DNA from: Snodgrassella alvi SCGC AB-598-O02 | Lineage (GTDB): Bacteria; Pseudomonadota; Gammaproteobacteria; Burkholderiales; Neisseriaceae | Assembly: GCA_000725195.1 (NCBI GenBank) | Contig: JAIL01000254.1 | Location: forward strand, 1 to 59,134 | Direction of reading: 5' to 3' | DNA: 59,134 nt | Shown here: piece by piece, positions 19,770 through 29,384 of the stretch | Position numbering within the stretch: the stretch's first letter is position 1 | Layout of the letters: every line of letters begins with the position of its first letter | The notes under the pieces: model-generated | The model's input: the letters and a program-made list of their open reading frames with translations, nothing else | The model's database searches: none | What the model was told of the DNA's origin: nothing | Position numbers and translations under genes: made by a program

Positions 19770-21911
19770 ATGAAACCCATTGTAATTAAAAGAGATGGTT
19801 GTCACGTACCTTTTGATACAGCACGCATCAAAGAAGCCGTACAACAAGCAGCCAAGGCCGTACAGATCGACGATATCGCTTATTGCCATCAGGTAGCCGA
19901 AGGTGTAGCCAGACATCTTGCCGAACGTGAATATATTGATATTCATGATATCCAGCAGGCTGTTGAAGACCAGTTAATGGCCGGACAATATAAGGAACTG
20001 GCCCGTGCGTATATTGAATACCGCCATTCACGTGATGTGGCACGCGAATCACGTGGACGCCTGAATCGCGAAATTCAGGGGCTGATAGAACAAACTAACT
20101 TTAGCCTGCTCAATGAAAACGCCAATAAAGACAGTAAAGTAATTCCTACTCAGCGCGACTTACTGGCTGGGATCGTTGCCAGACATTATGCTCAACAGCA
20201 TCTATTACCCCGCGATGTCGTGCTGGCACATGAACGAGGTGAAATCCATTATCATGATTTAGATTATGCCCCTTTTTTCCCCATGTTCAATTGCATGCTG
20301 ATTGATCTGAAAGGCATGCTGACCAATGGTTTCAAAATGGGGAATGCTGAAATCGAACCACCTAAATCCATCGCTACCGCCACTGCAGTTACAGCTCAGA
20401 TTATCGCTCAGGTAGCCAGCCATATCTATGGTGGCAGCACCATTAACCGCATCGATGAAGTGTTAGCACCCTTTGTTCGTGCCAGCTATGCAAAACATCT
20501 GGCCGTTGCACACGAATGGCAGATTGCTAATGCTACCGACTATGCCCATGCACGTACCGAAAAAGAATGCTATGACGCCTTCCAGTCACTGGAATATGAA
20601 GTTAATACTCTGCATACAGCCAATGGTCAGACTCCATTTGTCACATTTGGCTTTGGGTTGGGAACAAGCTGGGAAAGCCGGTTGATTCAGATGGCTATTT
20701 TGCGCAACCGTCTGGCTGGCTTAGGTAAAAATGGTAAAACTGCTGTATTCCCGAAACTGGTATTCAGCATCAAGGACGGTATCAATCATAAAGCTGAAGA
20801 TATTAATTACGATATTAAACAGCTGGCATTGGAATGTGCGTCTAAACGCATGTATCCCGATATTCTTAACTATGATCAGGTTGTTGAAGTAACAGGTTCA
20901 TTCAAAACACCAATGGGCTGTCGGAGTTTTCTTGGTGTGTATGAAGAAAACGGTGAACAAATTCATGAAGGTCGCAATAATCTTGGCGTCATTAGTCTGA
21001 ACCTGCCCCGTATCGCTATTGAAGCTCAGCACGATGAAGCACGTTTCTGGCAATTATTAGATGAACGTTTGCAACTGTGTCGCAAAGCCTTGATGACGCG
21101 TATAGCTCGCTTCGAAAATGTCAAAGCGCGCGTTGCTCCGATTTTGTACATGGAAGGTGCCTGTGGCGTTCGTCTGAATGCTGATGATTGCGTAGCTGAA
21201 ATATTTAAAAATGGTCGTGCTTCAATTTCTCTTGGCTATATTGGGCTGCACGAAACCATCAATGCATTATACGGTACCGATACTCATGTCTTTGACAGCG
21301 AAACCTTACGCCAGAAAGCAGTTGCCATTGTAGAAAAACTACGGAGTGCTGCCGATCAGTGGAAAGCAGAAACTGGTTATGGTTTCAGCCTCTATAGTAC
21401 CCCTAGTGAAACTTTATGTGATCGCTTCTGCCGTCTGGATACTGCTACATTTGGCGTAATTGATGGTGTTACCGAAAAAGGCTATTACACTAACAGCTTT
21501 CACTTAGATGTAGAGAAAAAAGTTAACCCATACGATAAAATCGACTTCGAAGCCCCTTATCCAAAAATGGCCAGTGGCGGTTTCATTTGTTATGGCGAAT
21601 ACCCTAATCTGCAGCATAACCTCAAAGCACTGGAGGATGTCTGGGATTACAGTTATCGTCATGTACCCTATTATGGTACCAATACCCCTATCGACGAATG
21701 TTACGATTGTGGCTTCAGTGGTGAATTTTCCTGCACCAGTAAAGGTTTCGTTTGCCCGAAATGTGGCAATCATAACCCAGCACGCGTTTCTGTTACGCGT
21801 CGCGTTTGTGGTTATCTTGGTAGCCCTGATGCTAGACCCTTTAATTCTGGTAAACAGGAAGAAGTTAAACGTCGGGTAAAACACCTTAGTCAGCAATGCG
21901 GTGTTTTATAA
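19770..21911 (+). CDS. nrdD: Anaerobic (class III) ribonucleoside-triphosphate reductase
   Basis: It makes deoxynucleotides without oxygen using a glycyl radical. The 713 residues start with an ATP-cone (KPIVIKRDGCHVPFDTARIK, about 1-95). The glycyl-radical site is Gly681 in RRVCGYLG, the same number as in Escherichia coli. Four zinc cysteines precede it (CYDCG and CPKCGNHNP). AAGGA stands nine bases before ATG 19770. nrdG follows two bases after the stop. The gene indicates life in low oxygen, fitting a gut-associated host. Confidence 0.97.
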   Translation: MKPIVIKRDGCHVPFDTARIKEAVQQAAKAVQIDDIAYCHQVAEGVARHLAEREYIDIHDIQQAVEDQLMAGQYKELARAYIEYRHSRDVARESRGRLNREIQGLIEQTNFSLLNENANKDSKVIPTQRDLLAGIVARHYAQQHLLPRDVVLAHERGEIHYHDLDYAPFFPMFNCMLIDLKGMLTNGFKMGNAEIEPPKSIATATAVTAQIIAQVASHIYGGSTINRIDEVLAPFVRASYAKHLAVAHEWQIANATDYAHARTEKECYDAFQSLEYEVNTLHTANGQTPFVTFGFGLGTSWESRLIQMAILRNRLAGLGKNGKTAVFPKLVFSIKDGINHKAEDINYDIKQLALECASKRMYPDILNYDQVVEVTGSFKTPMGCRSFLGVYEENGEQIHEGRNNLGVISLNLPRIAIEAQHDEARFWQLLDERLQLCRKALMTRIARFENVKARVAPILYMEGACGVRLNADDCVAEIFKNGRASISLGYIGLHETINALYGTDTHVFDSETLRQKAVAIVEKLRSAADQWKAETGYGFSLYSTPSETLCDRFCRLDTATFGVIDGVTEKGYYTNSFHLDVEKKVNPYDKIDFEAPYPKMASGGFICYGEYPNLQHNLKALEDVWDYSYRHVPYYGTNTPIDECYDCGFSGEFSCTSKGFVCPKCGNHNPARVSVTRRVCGYLGSPDARPFNSGKQEEVKRRVKHLSQQCGVL

Positions 21912-21913
21912 AC

Positions 21914-22378
21914 ATGAATTATCACCAATATTATCCGGTTGATGTCGTTAATGGCCCCGGCACCCGCTGCACTTTGTTTGTAGCCGGTTGTGAGCACAAA
22001 TGCCGGGGTTGCTATAACGCTACGACATGGCGTGTTGATTCAGGCAAACCATTTGACCAACAACTGGAAGACCGGATTATTCGTGATCTCAACGATAGCC
22101 GCATTATCCGTCAGGGCTTATCCCTAACTGGAGGCGACCCTCTGCACCCACATAACCTATCTACTATTTTGCATCTGGTACAACGGGTACGACAGGAAAC
22201 CGAGCATAAGGATATCTGGCTGTGGACAGGCTATACTCTGGACGAATTATCAGCAGCACAAATGCAGATAGTTGAATATATCAATACTCTGATTGATGGT
22301 AAATTTGTACAGGATCTAAGAGATCCGGCCTTGGTCTGGCGTGGTAGTAGTAATCAAATTGTCCATTTTTTGCGCTAA
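21914..22378 (+). CDS. nrdG: Anaerobic ribonucleotide reductase activating protein
   Basis: The radical-SAM activase that installs the glycyl radical on NrdD. The iron-sulfur cysteines are Cys26, Cys30 and Cys33 (CEHKCRGCYN), and LTGGDPLHPHN is present. ATG 21914 is chosen over ATG 21896 because the protein then begins MNYHQYYPVDVVNGPGTRCT, as in Escherichia coli NrdG, and the start sits two bases after the nrdD stop. It is 154 residues, full length. Confidence 0.97.
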   Translation: MNYHQYYPVDVVNGPGTRCTLFVAGCEHKCRGCYNATTWRVDSGKPFDQQLEDRIIRDLNDSRIIRQGLSLTGGDPLHPHNLSTILHLVQRVRQETEHKDIWLWTGYTLDELSAAQMQIVEYINTLIDGKFVQDLRDPALVWRGSSNQIVHFLR

Positions 22379-22791
22379 GAGTGTCACTTGATCACAACGC
22401 TCTGAAACAATCAGATGTGAGGAATGAATACGAAGTCAGTACTTTTATACAATAATACTCACGCATAAATGTGAATGGGTAAATAAGACTAATAAAATTC
22501 CCTTAAAAAACTGATCAATTCAGCTACTATCAGGCATTTAGACTTCAAATTTACCAGACAACAGCATAAAATCCGTATTCGAAAATTAAATTTTGAGATA
22601 ACCATTATTACTGCCATCATCTCAACAGTAGTGAATCTGCTTAACCAGCAAAAATTTACCAAAATAAACAGAAATAAACATGGACGGCATCTATGCTGCC
22701 TAAACCTTAGTCTGTCTGGTTCATATATCATTTAACAGAGATTAGACAGGTTTATTTCATTATTCATCCTGAGACTATAAATTACCAACCA
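22379..22791. other. AT-rich gap between nrdG and the phosphoribosyltransferase gene
   Basis: Four hundred bases without a supported gene. A short minus-strand frame (22489-22731) has no ribosome-binding site or recognisable product. I see no strong hairpin. Confidence 0.5.
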
Positions 22792-23358
22792 ATGAGTACA
22801 TTCGATTTAAGCAGCAAACGAGCAGAAACACAGGCAATGCTGGATTCAGCAGATCTTTTATTTGATCGAACACGTTGTGAAGCACAGCTTGAGCGCATGG
22901 CTAACGAAATCACCATTGCTTTGGGAGACAAATACCCACTGGTATTACCGGTAATGGGTGGTGCCGTCGTTTTTACCGGTAAATTATTACCCTTGCTACG
23001 CTTTCCTCTGGATTTCGATTACATTCATATTTCCCGTTACGGCAATAAACTAAAAGGTGGTAACTATCAATGGCTGCGTGCCCCACAAAATGCCGTTGTC
23101 GGTCGCCATATTCTGGTTCTGGACGACATACTGGATGAAGGGCACACCCTCGCTGCTGTAAAAAAGCAAATCATGCAAATGGGCGCAGCCAGCTGTTCTA
23201 CTGCTGTCTTTGCTAATAAATTGATTAATAAACCTAAACCGATCACTGCGGATTTTGTTGGACTGGATGTTCCCAATCGTTATGTTTTTGGCTATGGTAT
23301 GGATGCTGAAGGCAAATGGCGGAATCTGGATGAGATTTATGCCATGGCAGAAATGTAA
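22792..23358 (+). CDS. hpt: Hypoxanthine-guanine phosphoribosyltransferase-like protein
   Basis: A 188-residue purine-salvage enzyme that transfers phosphoribose from PRPP to hypoxanthine or guanine. The PRPP motif HILVLDDILDEGHTL spans residues 106-120, VLPVMGGAVVFTGKLL forms the pyrophosphate loop, and the C-terminal VGLDVPNRYVFGYGMD is the purine-binding hood. The length and wording are those of the Neisseria-type enzyme. It is monocistronic. A 10-bp inverted repeat (23403-23430) lies 45 bases after the stop. Confidence 0.9.
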   Translation: MSTFDLSSKRAETQAMLDSADLLFDRTRCEAQLERMANEITIALGDKYPLVLPVMGGAVVFTGKLLPLLRFPLDFDYIHISRYGNKLKGGNYQWLRAPQNAVVGRHILVLDDILDEGHTLAAVKKQIMQMGAASCSTAVFANKLINKPKPITADFVGLDVPNRYVFGYGMDAEGKWRNLDEIYAMAEM

Positions 23359-23402
23359 ATGCAAACGTTCTCCATTAACATCCATAAATGATTTATAAGC
23401 TG

Positions 23403-23430
23403 AAGCAGAAAAGCTGCGAATTTTCTGCTT
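23403..23430. terminator. Hairpin after hpt
   Basis: A perfect 10-bp stem AAGCAGAAAA / TTTTCTGCTT with an 8-base loop. No T-run follows on the plus strand, so it is a weak terminator or an RNA-end hairpin. Confidence 0.45.
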
Positions 23431-23974
23431 ATGAACCAGCTAACTGCATTCAGTATAAGAGCAAAATTTTTTAGCAGACACCGGATCAATACCCTCTTAA
23501 TCTATGCTTAATCAGGGTCTTGGTAAGAAGACTATATCCAAAATTAAAATATAATATAAATTCACTTCAAATCTATTTACTTGATAAACAAATTTTATTT
23601 GTAAAATAAAACTAATTATTCTGCAATACCATTTATGCAAATATCAATCGATCAAATAACTTTATCTCTCTATAAACCAGAAGCATTTTTAAAAATTAGT
23701 ATATTTCATGATCTACTATAGTCTGTAAAAATCAATTAAAAAATATATTTAAATTAAAATAGTTTGTGTTTGATAAACCCGTTTATTAACATAAATAGTC
23801 TTGTTAAAAATAAATTCATTTATATATACACAATATTTAATCTGGCACTATATATTAGTTTTTTTTATTTATTAAATCAATATTTTAATTTATACATAAA
23901 GCCAATAGCTTCAGAAAAAAATTAACAAATAAAATAATATTAATTACTTAAAAATATTTTTTATTAACAAAATA

Positions 23975-24004
23975 TTGACAAAATAAATTCATCCAACGTA
24001 TGAT
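23975..24004 (+). promoter_or_regulatory. Near-consensus sigma-70 promoter with overlapping operator-like palindromes
   Basis: TTGACA (23975-23980) and TATGAT (23999-24004) are 18 bases apart, a near-consensus promoter in a gene desert. Inverted repeat GTATGA-TAG-TCATAC (23998-24012) covers the -10 box, and ACCGTATTA-N9-TAATACGGT (24011-24037) covers the expected start. Both look like binding sites of a dimeric repressor. Confidence 0.65.
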
Positions 24005-24010
24005 AGTCAT

Positions 24011-24326
24011 ACCGTATTAGTTAATATTTAATACGGTCAGCTCTGGAAGGCTGTAAATCAGACAGGTCACTCCTCTTAGTGGTGTTGATTCTGTAAATCA
24101 TGTCATTGCCATACTTTCCATGGTAGACAATGGCAGGGAGGCTATACGCCTGCCGGTTCTGATTAACGGTCTTCCAGCCTTGCCATTCTTCTGCCGCCAT
24201 TGTGTCTGGAAGCACATGACGGCGTAATAGAATAATCAGGAAAGGCTGTGTGATATGGCTATGTTTATAGTAGCTTTACGCTATCTTGAAGCGTATATGC
24301 TACGCCTATTTCCACCTTGGCGATAG
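24011..24326 (+). ncRNA. Predicted structured transcript (orphan RNA or phage-satellite-type leader)
   Basis: Downstream of the strong promoter, 24043-24061 pairs with 24159-24177 over 19 positions: 16 Watson-Crick pairs, two G-U pairs and one mismatch. The G-U pairs exist only if the plus strand is the RNA. Inside lies GGCAGG/CCTGCC (24132-24154). A third hairpin is 24193-24223 (GCCG-CAT-GTG stem) and a fourth 24270-24303 (GTAGC and ACGCT stems). No long frame spans it. A stop-bounded plus frame reads AIRLPVLINGLPALPFFCRH, and a 23-codon frame starts at ATG 24255. The mix of short frames and hairpins reminds me of leader regions of P4-like satellites (Ash/Icd type), but I cannot confirm that. 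Confidence 0.45.
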
Positions 24327-24579
24327 TGTATTTTAAGTCGTGAAAATTCGCTGATATTGACCTAATAGAATATATTTACTATTAAAATTCAATAATCTAT
24401 GCAGCTTATACACTAATTGAGTATTTGATAAGGCTTTATCATTTAGCCATATAACCCTGATGATAACCACTTTGGATTGATAGCACTTTAGCTTATATTT
24501 AGACCAGTAGTTATTTTTTAGGATTGGAAAATAAATGCACAAAAATTTTATATTTTGAATTTAAACCCTTATTTTTATA

Positions 24580-24597
24580 TTGGAATTTAAATTCCAA
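24580..24597. promoter_or_regulatory. Perfect 18-bp palindrome TTGGAATTTAAATTCCAA
   Basis: An uninterrupted palindrome in AT-rich DNA with no gene within 500 bases on either side. It could be an operator or a DNA-bending site. The G/C pairs at symmetric positions make pure chance less likely but do not exclude it. Confidence 0.4.
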
Positions 24598-24651
24598 ATA
24601 AATAACTCTATATTATTACTGCAATAGTATCTAGTTTGTTTGTCTATGTTT

Positions 24652-24692
24652 CCTGGTTCTTTTGCTTTCAAAGGGGCGGAACCAGGCTTTTT
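24652..24692 (+). terminator. Rho-independent terminator in the gene desert
   Basis: CCTGGTTC (24652-24659) pairs with GAACCAGG (24679-24686), followed at once by CTTTTT. No protein gene ends here, so it may close the transcript started at about 24011 or a shorter unknown RNA. Confidence 0.6.
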
Positions 24693-25168
24693 GCATTTAG
24701 CTCTGTCATTAATATTATTTTTATATCAAGAAAAATCTCTATTTATTGTAAATATTTAGCTATATTCATTATACAATTCAAATTTTCTTAAACAACAATT
24801 CCTTCTCCTCAGTTTAGTCACTGAGCTTACAGCAAAATTCTGGCTTTATCATATAAATAAGCAATTCGTTCACCTGCTTAGCCAAATTAATCTTCCCAGT
24901 AATGTTTACTTTTTAGTTAAATTAGCTTGATTATTATGAGCGCAATGGTGGCATTATGACGACTTAGCAGATATTCTCAAAATTAAGGGCAGCGTTGTGC
25001 CGGCGTATTCCTGTTTCGCTTTGGAAAGTAATATTGACACTTGTTAACTAATTAATAATTTGGGATATTTCTAAGCAACTGAGAAAAAAGTAAGTACGGA
25101 CTCTTATTCTGACTATTCATGAGAATAGTCAGAATAAATTGGTTTAATGATTTGTGCGGACAACTGAC

Positions 25169-25810
25169 TTATTTTACATCACTACCTTCAAATTTTAGTC
25201 TTTTATCATTAACAGAAACGAGATCTGCTAATTCATAAACATTACGATAGCCATATCCGTATAGATTGATAAAGGTAGGTATATTAAGGGCTAAACTGAT
25301 TTTATCACGATAAGTTCGCAGTCCGTTCAGGTCTGTTGGTGTTACTGCCATTTTACTAGCAAAATTTTGCTGGTCATTTATAAAATTATTATTGCAATAA
25401 ATAAGAATAGTCGTATTTTTATCTGGAATTAACTCGTATAGGCTAATCTGATTGTAATCAGAGAAATTCAGATGAATGGCTCCTTTCAAATGTTTTCTGT
25501 CATACATTTCTTTAGATCTGGAATCCAAAATAATGGTTTTTGAATCTTTGGATTTGGCTAAAAATTGGTCTAAAGGAAGAAGTCTTTTAGCTCTGTATTG
25601 TTTCACTTCTTCGGCTAATTTCATGTAACCATCAAAGTCTATCTTACTGCTGACAGATTTATCCTGAGCCATAAAATAATTCGATAAACGATTAACTTCA
25701 GCTTTATCAACTTTGGTAGTGTTTTTTGCAATAGCAGGTAATGATAATGTAAATAATATTGCTGAGCTTAATGAAAGCAAATAGTGTTTTATCAGATTAT
25801 TCTTTTTCAT
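25169..25810 (-). CDS. Exported rhodanese-like protein
   Basis: A 213-residue protein with a signal peptide (about residues 1-28, LLSLSSAILFTLSLPAIA) and a rhodanese fold from about residue 85. TIILDSRSKEMYDRKHLKGA is the first half, with the HLKGAIHLNF strand. The catalytic-loop cysteine is in ILIYCNNNFIND, and LYGYGYRNVYELADLV forms the end. The loop CNNNF differs from the standard CxxGxR, but I recall this variant in exported rhodaneses of other bacteria. The sulfur-transfer partner is unknown. It is monocistronic on the minus strand. Confidence 0.8.
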   Translation of the reverse strand: MKKNNLIKHYLLSLSSAILFTLSLPAIAKNTTKVDKAEVNRLSNYFMAQDKSVSSKIDFDGYMKLAEEVKQYRAKRLLPLDQFLAKSKDSKTIILDSRSKEMYDRKHLKGAIHLNFSDYNQISLYELIPDKNTTILIYCNNNFINDQQNFASKMAVTPTDLNGLRTYRDKISLALNIPTFINLYGYGYRNVYELADLVSVNDKRLKFEGSDVK

Positions 25811-26964
25811 TTGTTTGTCCGATTTAAATAAAAAAAAACAAAATATAGCACATAATAAATAAAATAACAGTATTTTGTATTTTAATATGACTATATGTTT
25901 ATTTATGTAAAATATATAGTTTTGTTGATTCAGTTTGCGTAACTAATTATAAATACATTATCTATTATAGGTGCATAAAAATGATTGGAATAATTCATCA
26001 AGATTTTGACTATACTTGATTTGCCATTTGATTCATCCTATACCTGACACCACCATATGACCAATAACTATACAAAATTACTAAAGCTAAAGTATTAGTT
26101 TTGGATAACATAACTGAAAAATAAAATTAATGCTCAATACAAATTTTATATTTATTAAGTTTTAAATTAATCTAATCAACTTTCTACATCTTACCAACTA
26201 AGAAGCTGATTTCGCCTCCAATTCAATATACTAACTAAATGAAAGCCACTATCGTCGATAGCAACTAATCAGAATATTTTTAAAATTTCTTGCAAAGCTG
26301 TTTCCACAACTATTCTCATCTCAGACAATTTAGCCAAAATTTCTAGCACATTGATAGCACCACAGAAAGAAATCTAATTTAGATCAATATGTTGTTCACA
26401 TATTTGCTTATTTTTTCAAAATCACCAAATTAACACAAATTTACTAATTCTATTTAATGAAATAATAGTTTAGACTTTCTAAATTAATCTATTTCAAGTG
26501 AGCTGTTGCAACACCGCTGTCTGCCTAGTTAACCAATATTGAGAGAAGAATGTTTCTCATCTAACTAGTTACGAGAGTGTTTATAGTGTTAGCCGAATCA
26601 TTTTAGAATCCTGCAATTTGTTCTATTTGGTCGAATTACATTCATTACTAATTTTTTACCTACGATTAGAGACGATATAGGCCATATAATTTCTGCAGTT
26701 TATTTTTAATAAAGTAAACCCATATTTAAGAATAAGTAAATTTAGTTATAATAATAAAATAGGTAATAAAATATTTCAGCACTAAGGTAAAAAATATGAA
26801 AAATTGGATCTATTTTGAATAGTTTACAGAGCTTGCAAATCAAATATTCATGAGAATTAAATTATTTTGTATTAAATTGTTAGCAACTTTTTTTACCTAT
26901 ACTATTAACAGTTTAATTTGACCCAATAACCTTAATTACCCATAATATCTTTGAAAGCTAGTTT
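25811..26964. other. AT-rich stretch without recognisable genes
   Basis: About 1.15 kb with dense stops in all frames. I see no tRNA, repeat or remnant I can name. A slightly G+C-richer patch near 26500-26600 could be an old mobile-element edge but shows no clear match. Confidence 0.5.
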
Positions 26965-27480
26965 ATGCACTATATCAATAAACAACAGTTAATAAATGAA
27001 GTTAATAAAACAGCCAAATTATTTATCGACGAATTTCATTCTGTACCAGAGACTCTTAAAGATGTATTAATAGATGGAGTCGATCGCACGCCGGCACAAA
27101 TGATTAGTTATCAACTAGGCTGGTTAAAACTGGTTAAATCCTGGGACGATCAGGAGCTTGCCGGTCAAACACCAATACTACCTGCACCGGGTTATAAATG
27201 GAATCGACTTGGTGACTTATATAAGAAGTTTTATCAAAACTATCAGGATCTATCCCTACAAGAGCTGATTCAGGTATTTAATCAGCAAGTTGTAATCTGG
27301 AATAATTGGATTGAATCTCTGAGCGAAGATGTACTATTTATTAAAGACCAACGCCAGTGGACTAAGCCCTATCCCGCTTCATGGACTGTTGGACGCTTTA
27401 TTCATATTAATTCTGTGGCACCATTTAAATCCTTCCGAACCAAAATCAGAAAATGGAAAAAATTAAATACGCTTACCTAA
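26965..27480 (+). CDS. ClbS/DfsB family four-helix bundle protein
   Basis: A 171-residue soluble protein. The pattern INEVNKTAKLFIDEF, RTPAQMISYQLGWLKLVKSW, GYKWNRLGDLYKKFYQNY and the C-terminal WTVGRFIHINSVAPFKSFRT is that of the DfsB/ClbS (DUF1706) family. That family is related to DinB bundles, and its colibactin-locus member ClbS is a self-protection hydrolase. Whether this one protects against a genotoxin is unknown. It is monocistronic, preceded and followed by AT-rich gaps. Confidence 0.85.
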   Translation: MHYINKQQLINEVNKTAKLFIDEFHSVPETLKDVLIDGVDRTPAQMISYQLGWLKLVKSWDDQELAGQTPILPAPGYKWNRLGDLYKKFYQNYQDLSLQELIQVFNQQVVIWNNWIESLSEDVLFIKDQRQWTKPYPASWTVGRFIHINSVAPFKSFRTKIRKWKKLNTLT

Positions 27481-27720
27481 ACAGAAAACCCAAGTGAATA
27501 ATCTTTATTGTAGTCGCGCATATATTGATAAAGCTTAGTGTAAATAGCAGTACAAGCATTTAATTTAATTTGCCAAATCTATTTCTTACCTATATGACAA
27601 ATAAAAGTAAATTTATGTGCTGCTAAAGGTAGCTTTTAGACAACTGAAGCAACTGATTGCAATACAACACCCAGATAAATTAAATGCTTGAAAACACCTT
27701 AATTAGCCCAATGCTGATCC

Positions 27721-28878
27721 CTATTCACTTTGATTCTTAATTAGTTTGCGTAAAAATTGATCACAACGTACTAATTGTTCTAGTTCGATGTATTCATTTG
27801 CTTTATGCGCCACAGCAATACTACCAGGCCCACACACGACTGTATTGATACCGCTATTCTGAAACTGACCACCTTCAGTAGCGTAAGCCACCTTGTCACG
27901 TTGCTTACTATCAACCAAGTGCATAATGAGCTCATGGAGCGGCTGATTGTCCACATCATTCAAAGCCGGAACCTGTACCTTTTGGGTTAAGTTTATAATC
28001 GCCTCAGGTGCAATCGTACGCATAACAGGCAAAAGTTCTGCATCAATATAACGCTGGATAGGTTCAATTAGTTCGGCAACCGTCATGTGCGGAAGATTGC
28101 GATAATCAAATTCAAAAGCACAATATTCAGGCACAATATTAATTGCCGTACCACCCTGAATCAAACCCGTAGATACAGTAGCAAATGGCACATCAAACGC
28201 ATGATCTAGATCAGCACGCTGCTGTAATTGCTGTGCCAGTTGATTAATGAACACAATTAGCTTGGCAGCATATTCAATTGCATTAACACCATGTGGTGTT
28301 AGCGAAGAATGAGCATTCCTACCATGTACTTCGCAGCAAAAAGTATTAATACCTTTATGAGCAATAACCATCTGCATAGAAGTAGGTTCTCCGACAATAC
28401 AATATTGCGGTTGCAAACGGCGTTTAGCTAATTCGGCCAATAAAAGTGGCGCACCAAGACAACCAACCTCTTCGTCATAAGAAAGAGCAATATGCAAAGG
28501 TTTTTTCAATTTGGCTATCTGCATTTGCGGTACTGCAGCCAGTACACAAGCAATAAAACCTTTCATATCACTACTGCCACGTCCATAGAGGCAATTATCA
28601 CGGATGTCAGCCACAAACGGATCTGACTTCCAGTTTTGCCCATCTACCGGTACCACATCGGTATGACCAGATAAAACAATGCCTCCATCAGTACTGCCAT
28701 TAATTGCTGGCATGGTAACAAACAGATTAGCTTTATTGCCATCACCATTTTGCACCAGCCAGGGGGATAAACCCTGTTGTTGCAGATAATCGGCAACATA
28801 GTTGATTAAAGTCAGATTACTGGTCCGGCTTGTGGTATCAAAGCTAATTAACTGACGAAGCCAAGCAACTGTATCCAC
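27721..28878 (-). CDS. argE: Acetylornithine deacetylase
   Basis: It removes the acetyl group from N-acetylornithine in arginine synthesis. A 385-residue M20 metallopeptidase-fold protein. Metal ligands are His72 and Asp74 region (SGHTDVVP), Asp104 (GRGSSDMKGF), Glu137 (YDEEVG), Glu164 (GEPT) and the C-terminal His in IAVAHKANEY. The start is GTG 28878, decided by GGAG six to seven bases upstream. A related succinyl-diaminopimelate desuccinylase is possible, but the DEEVGCLGA and YATEGGQF wording fits ArgE. Confidence 0.92.
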   Translation of the reverse strand: MDTVAWLRQLISFDTTSRTSNLTLINYVADYLQQQGLSPWLVQNGDGNKANLFVTMPAINGSTDGGIVLSGHTDVVPVDGQNWKSDPFVADIRDNCLYGRGSSDMKGFIACVLAAVPQMQIAKLKKPLHIALSYDEEVGCLGAPLLLAELAKRRLQPQYCIVGEPTSMQMVIAHKGINTFCCEVHGRNAHSSLTPHGVNAIEYAAKLIVFINQLAQQLQQRADLDHAFDVPFATVSTGLIQGGTAINIVPEYCAFEFDYRNLPHMTVAELIEPIQRYIDAELLPVMRTIAPEAIINLTQKVQVPALNDVDNQPLHELIMHLVDSKQRDKVAYATEGGQFQNSGINTVVCGPGSIAVAHKANEYIELEQLVRCDQFLRKLIKNQSE

Positions 28879-29003
28879 ACAACTCTCCTTTTATTTCGAT
28901 AGCAAACACTATAATTAATGGCTACTGACTGATTATATACACAACAATACCCCATTCAACAGTAGCAACGGCTACAATATGCAGCAAAAGAAAGGTATAC
29001 GCA

Positions 29004-29228
29004 ATGAAACAACAATTCAATCTAGACGGACATCCCTATATTGCACTTTGTGATCTCCTCAAACTGACAGGTTTAGTCGAAAGTGGCGGACGAGCTAAGC
29101 AGTTAATTAGCGAAGGTCTGGTACAACGTAATGGACAAGTAGAAACCAGAAAAACTGCCAAAATCATCGCCGGAGATTGTATTCTGTTTGGTGAACAGCA
29201 AATTATCATTATTAATGAAACAGTATGA
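29004..29228 (+). CDS. S4-domain RNA-binding protein (YbcJ type)
   Basis: A 74-residue protein consisting of a single S4 domain: ALCDLLKLTGLVESGGRAKQ, LISEGLVQRNGQVETRK. The family binds ribosomal RNA or tRNA, and YbcJ co-purifies with ribosomes; the exact role is open. AAAGG stands ten bases before ATG 29004. It starts 125 bases from the divergent argE. Confidence 0.88.
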   Translation: MKQQFNLDGHPYIALCDLLKLTGLVESGGRAKQLISEGLVQRNGQVETRKTAKIIAGDCILFGEQQIIIINETV

Positions 29229-29384
29229 CTGAAAAACGCTAGCAGTCTCTGCACTTATTTGCCAAACCAAAAAATACTTTCTGCTTACAGCAAGGAAACT
29301 GCGCAGTTTCTACCTATCATTACAAATCCTTTATAAAAATGCAGCTACAACCATTTCATACATCAATTGTTAGAAAATAATCCT

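Larger units (their letters stand above)
23359..25168. other. Gene desert with an embedded promoter/RNA locus
   Basis: An 1.8-kb stretch without a supported protein gene, mostly above 70 percent A+T by eye. Within it 24010-24325 is clearly richer in G+C and carries the promoter and hairpins listed separately. There is also an 18-bp palindrome (24580-24597) and a terminator-like hairpin (24652-24692). Around 24960-25040 a short G+C-richer patch resembles old coding sequence that I cannot name. Confidence 0.6.

Noticed and set aside
22489..22731. 80-codon minus-strand frame before hpt
   Set aside because: No ribosome-binding site, no homology, and amino-acid use typical of AT-rich noncoding DNA.
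24021..24215. 64-codon minus-strand frame across the structured RNA locus
   Set aside because: No ribosome-binding site or family resemblance, and the promoter and G-U pairs point to the plus strand; it is likely a by-product of higher G+C.
24255..24326. 23-codon plus frame MAMFIVALRYLEAY and on
   Set aside because: The AGGAAAGG upstream is suggestive, but the frame coincides with the 24270-24303 hairpin and has no known relative; kept only as part of the RNA feature.
25460..25520. Unusual rhodanese active-site loop CNNNF as evidence of inactivation
   Set aside because: I recall the same loop in other exported rhodaneses, so it is a known variant rather than a defect.
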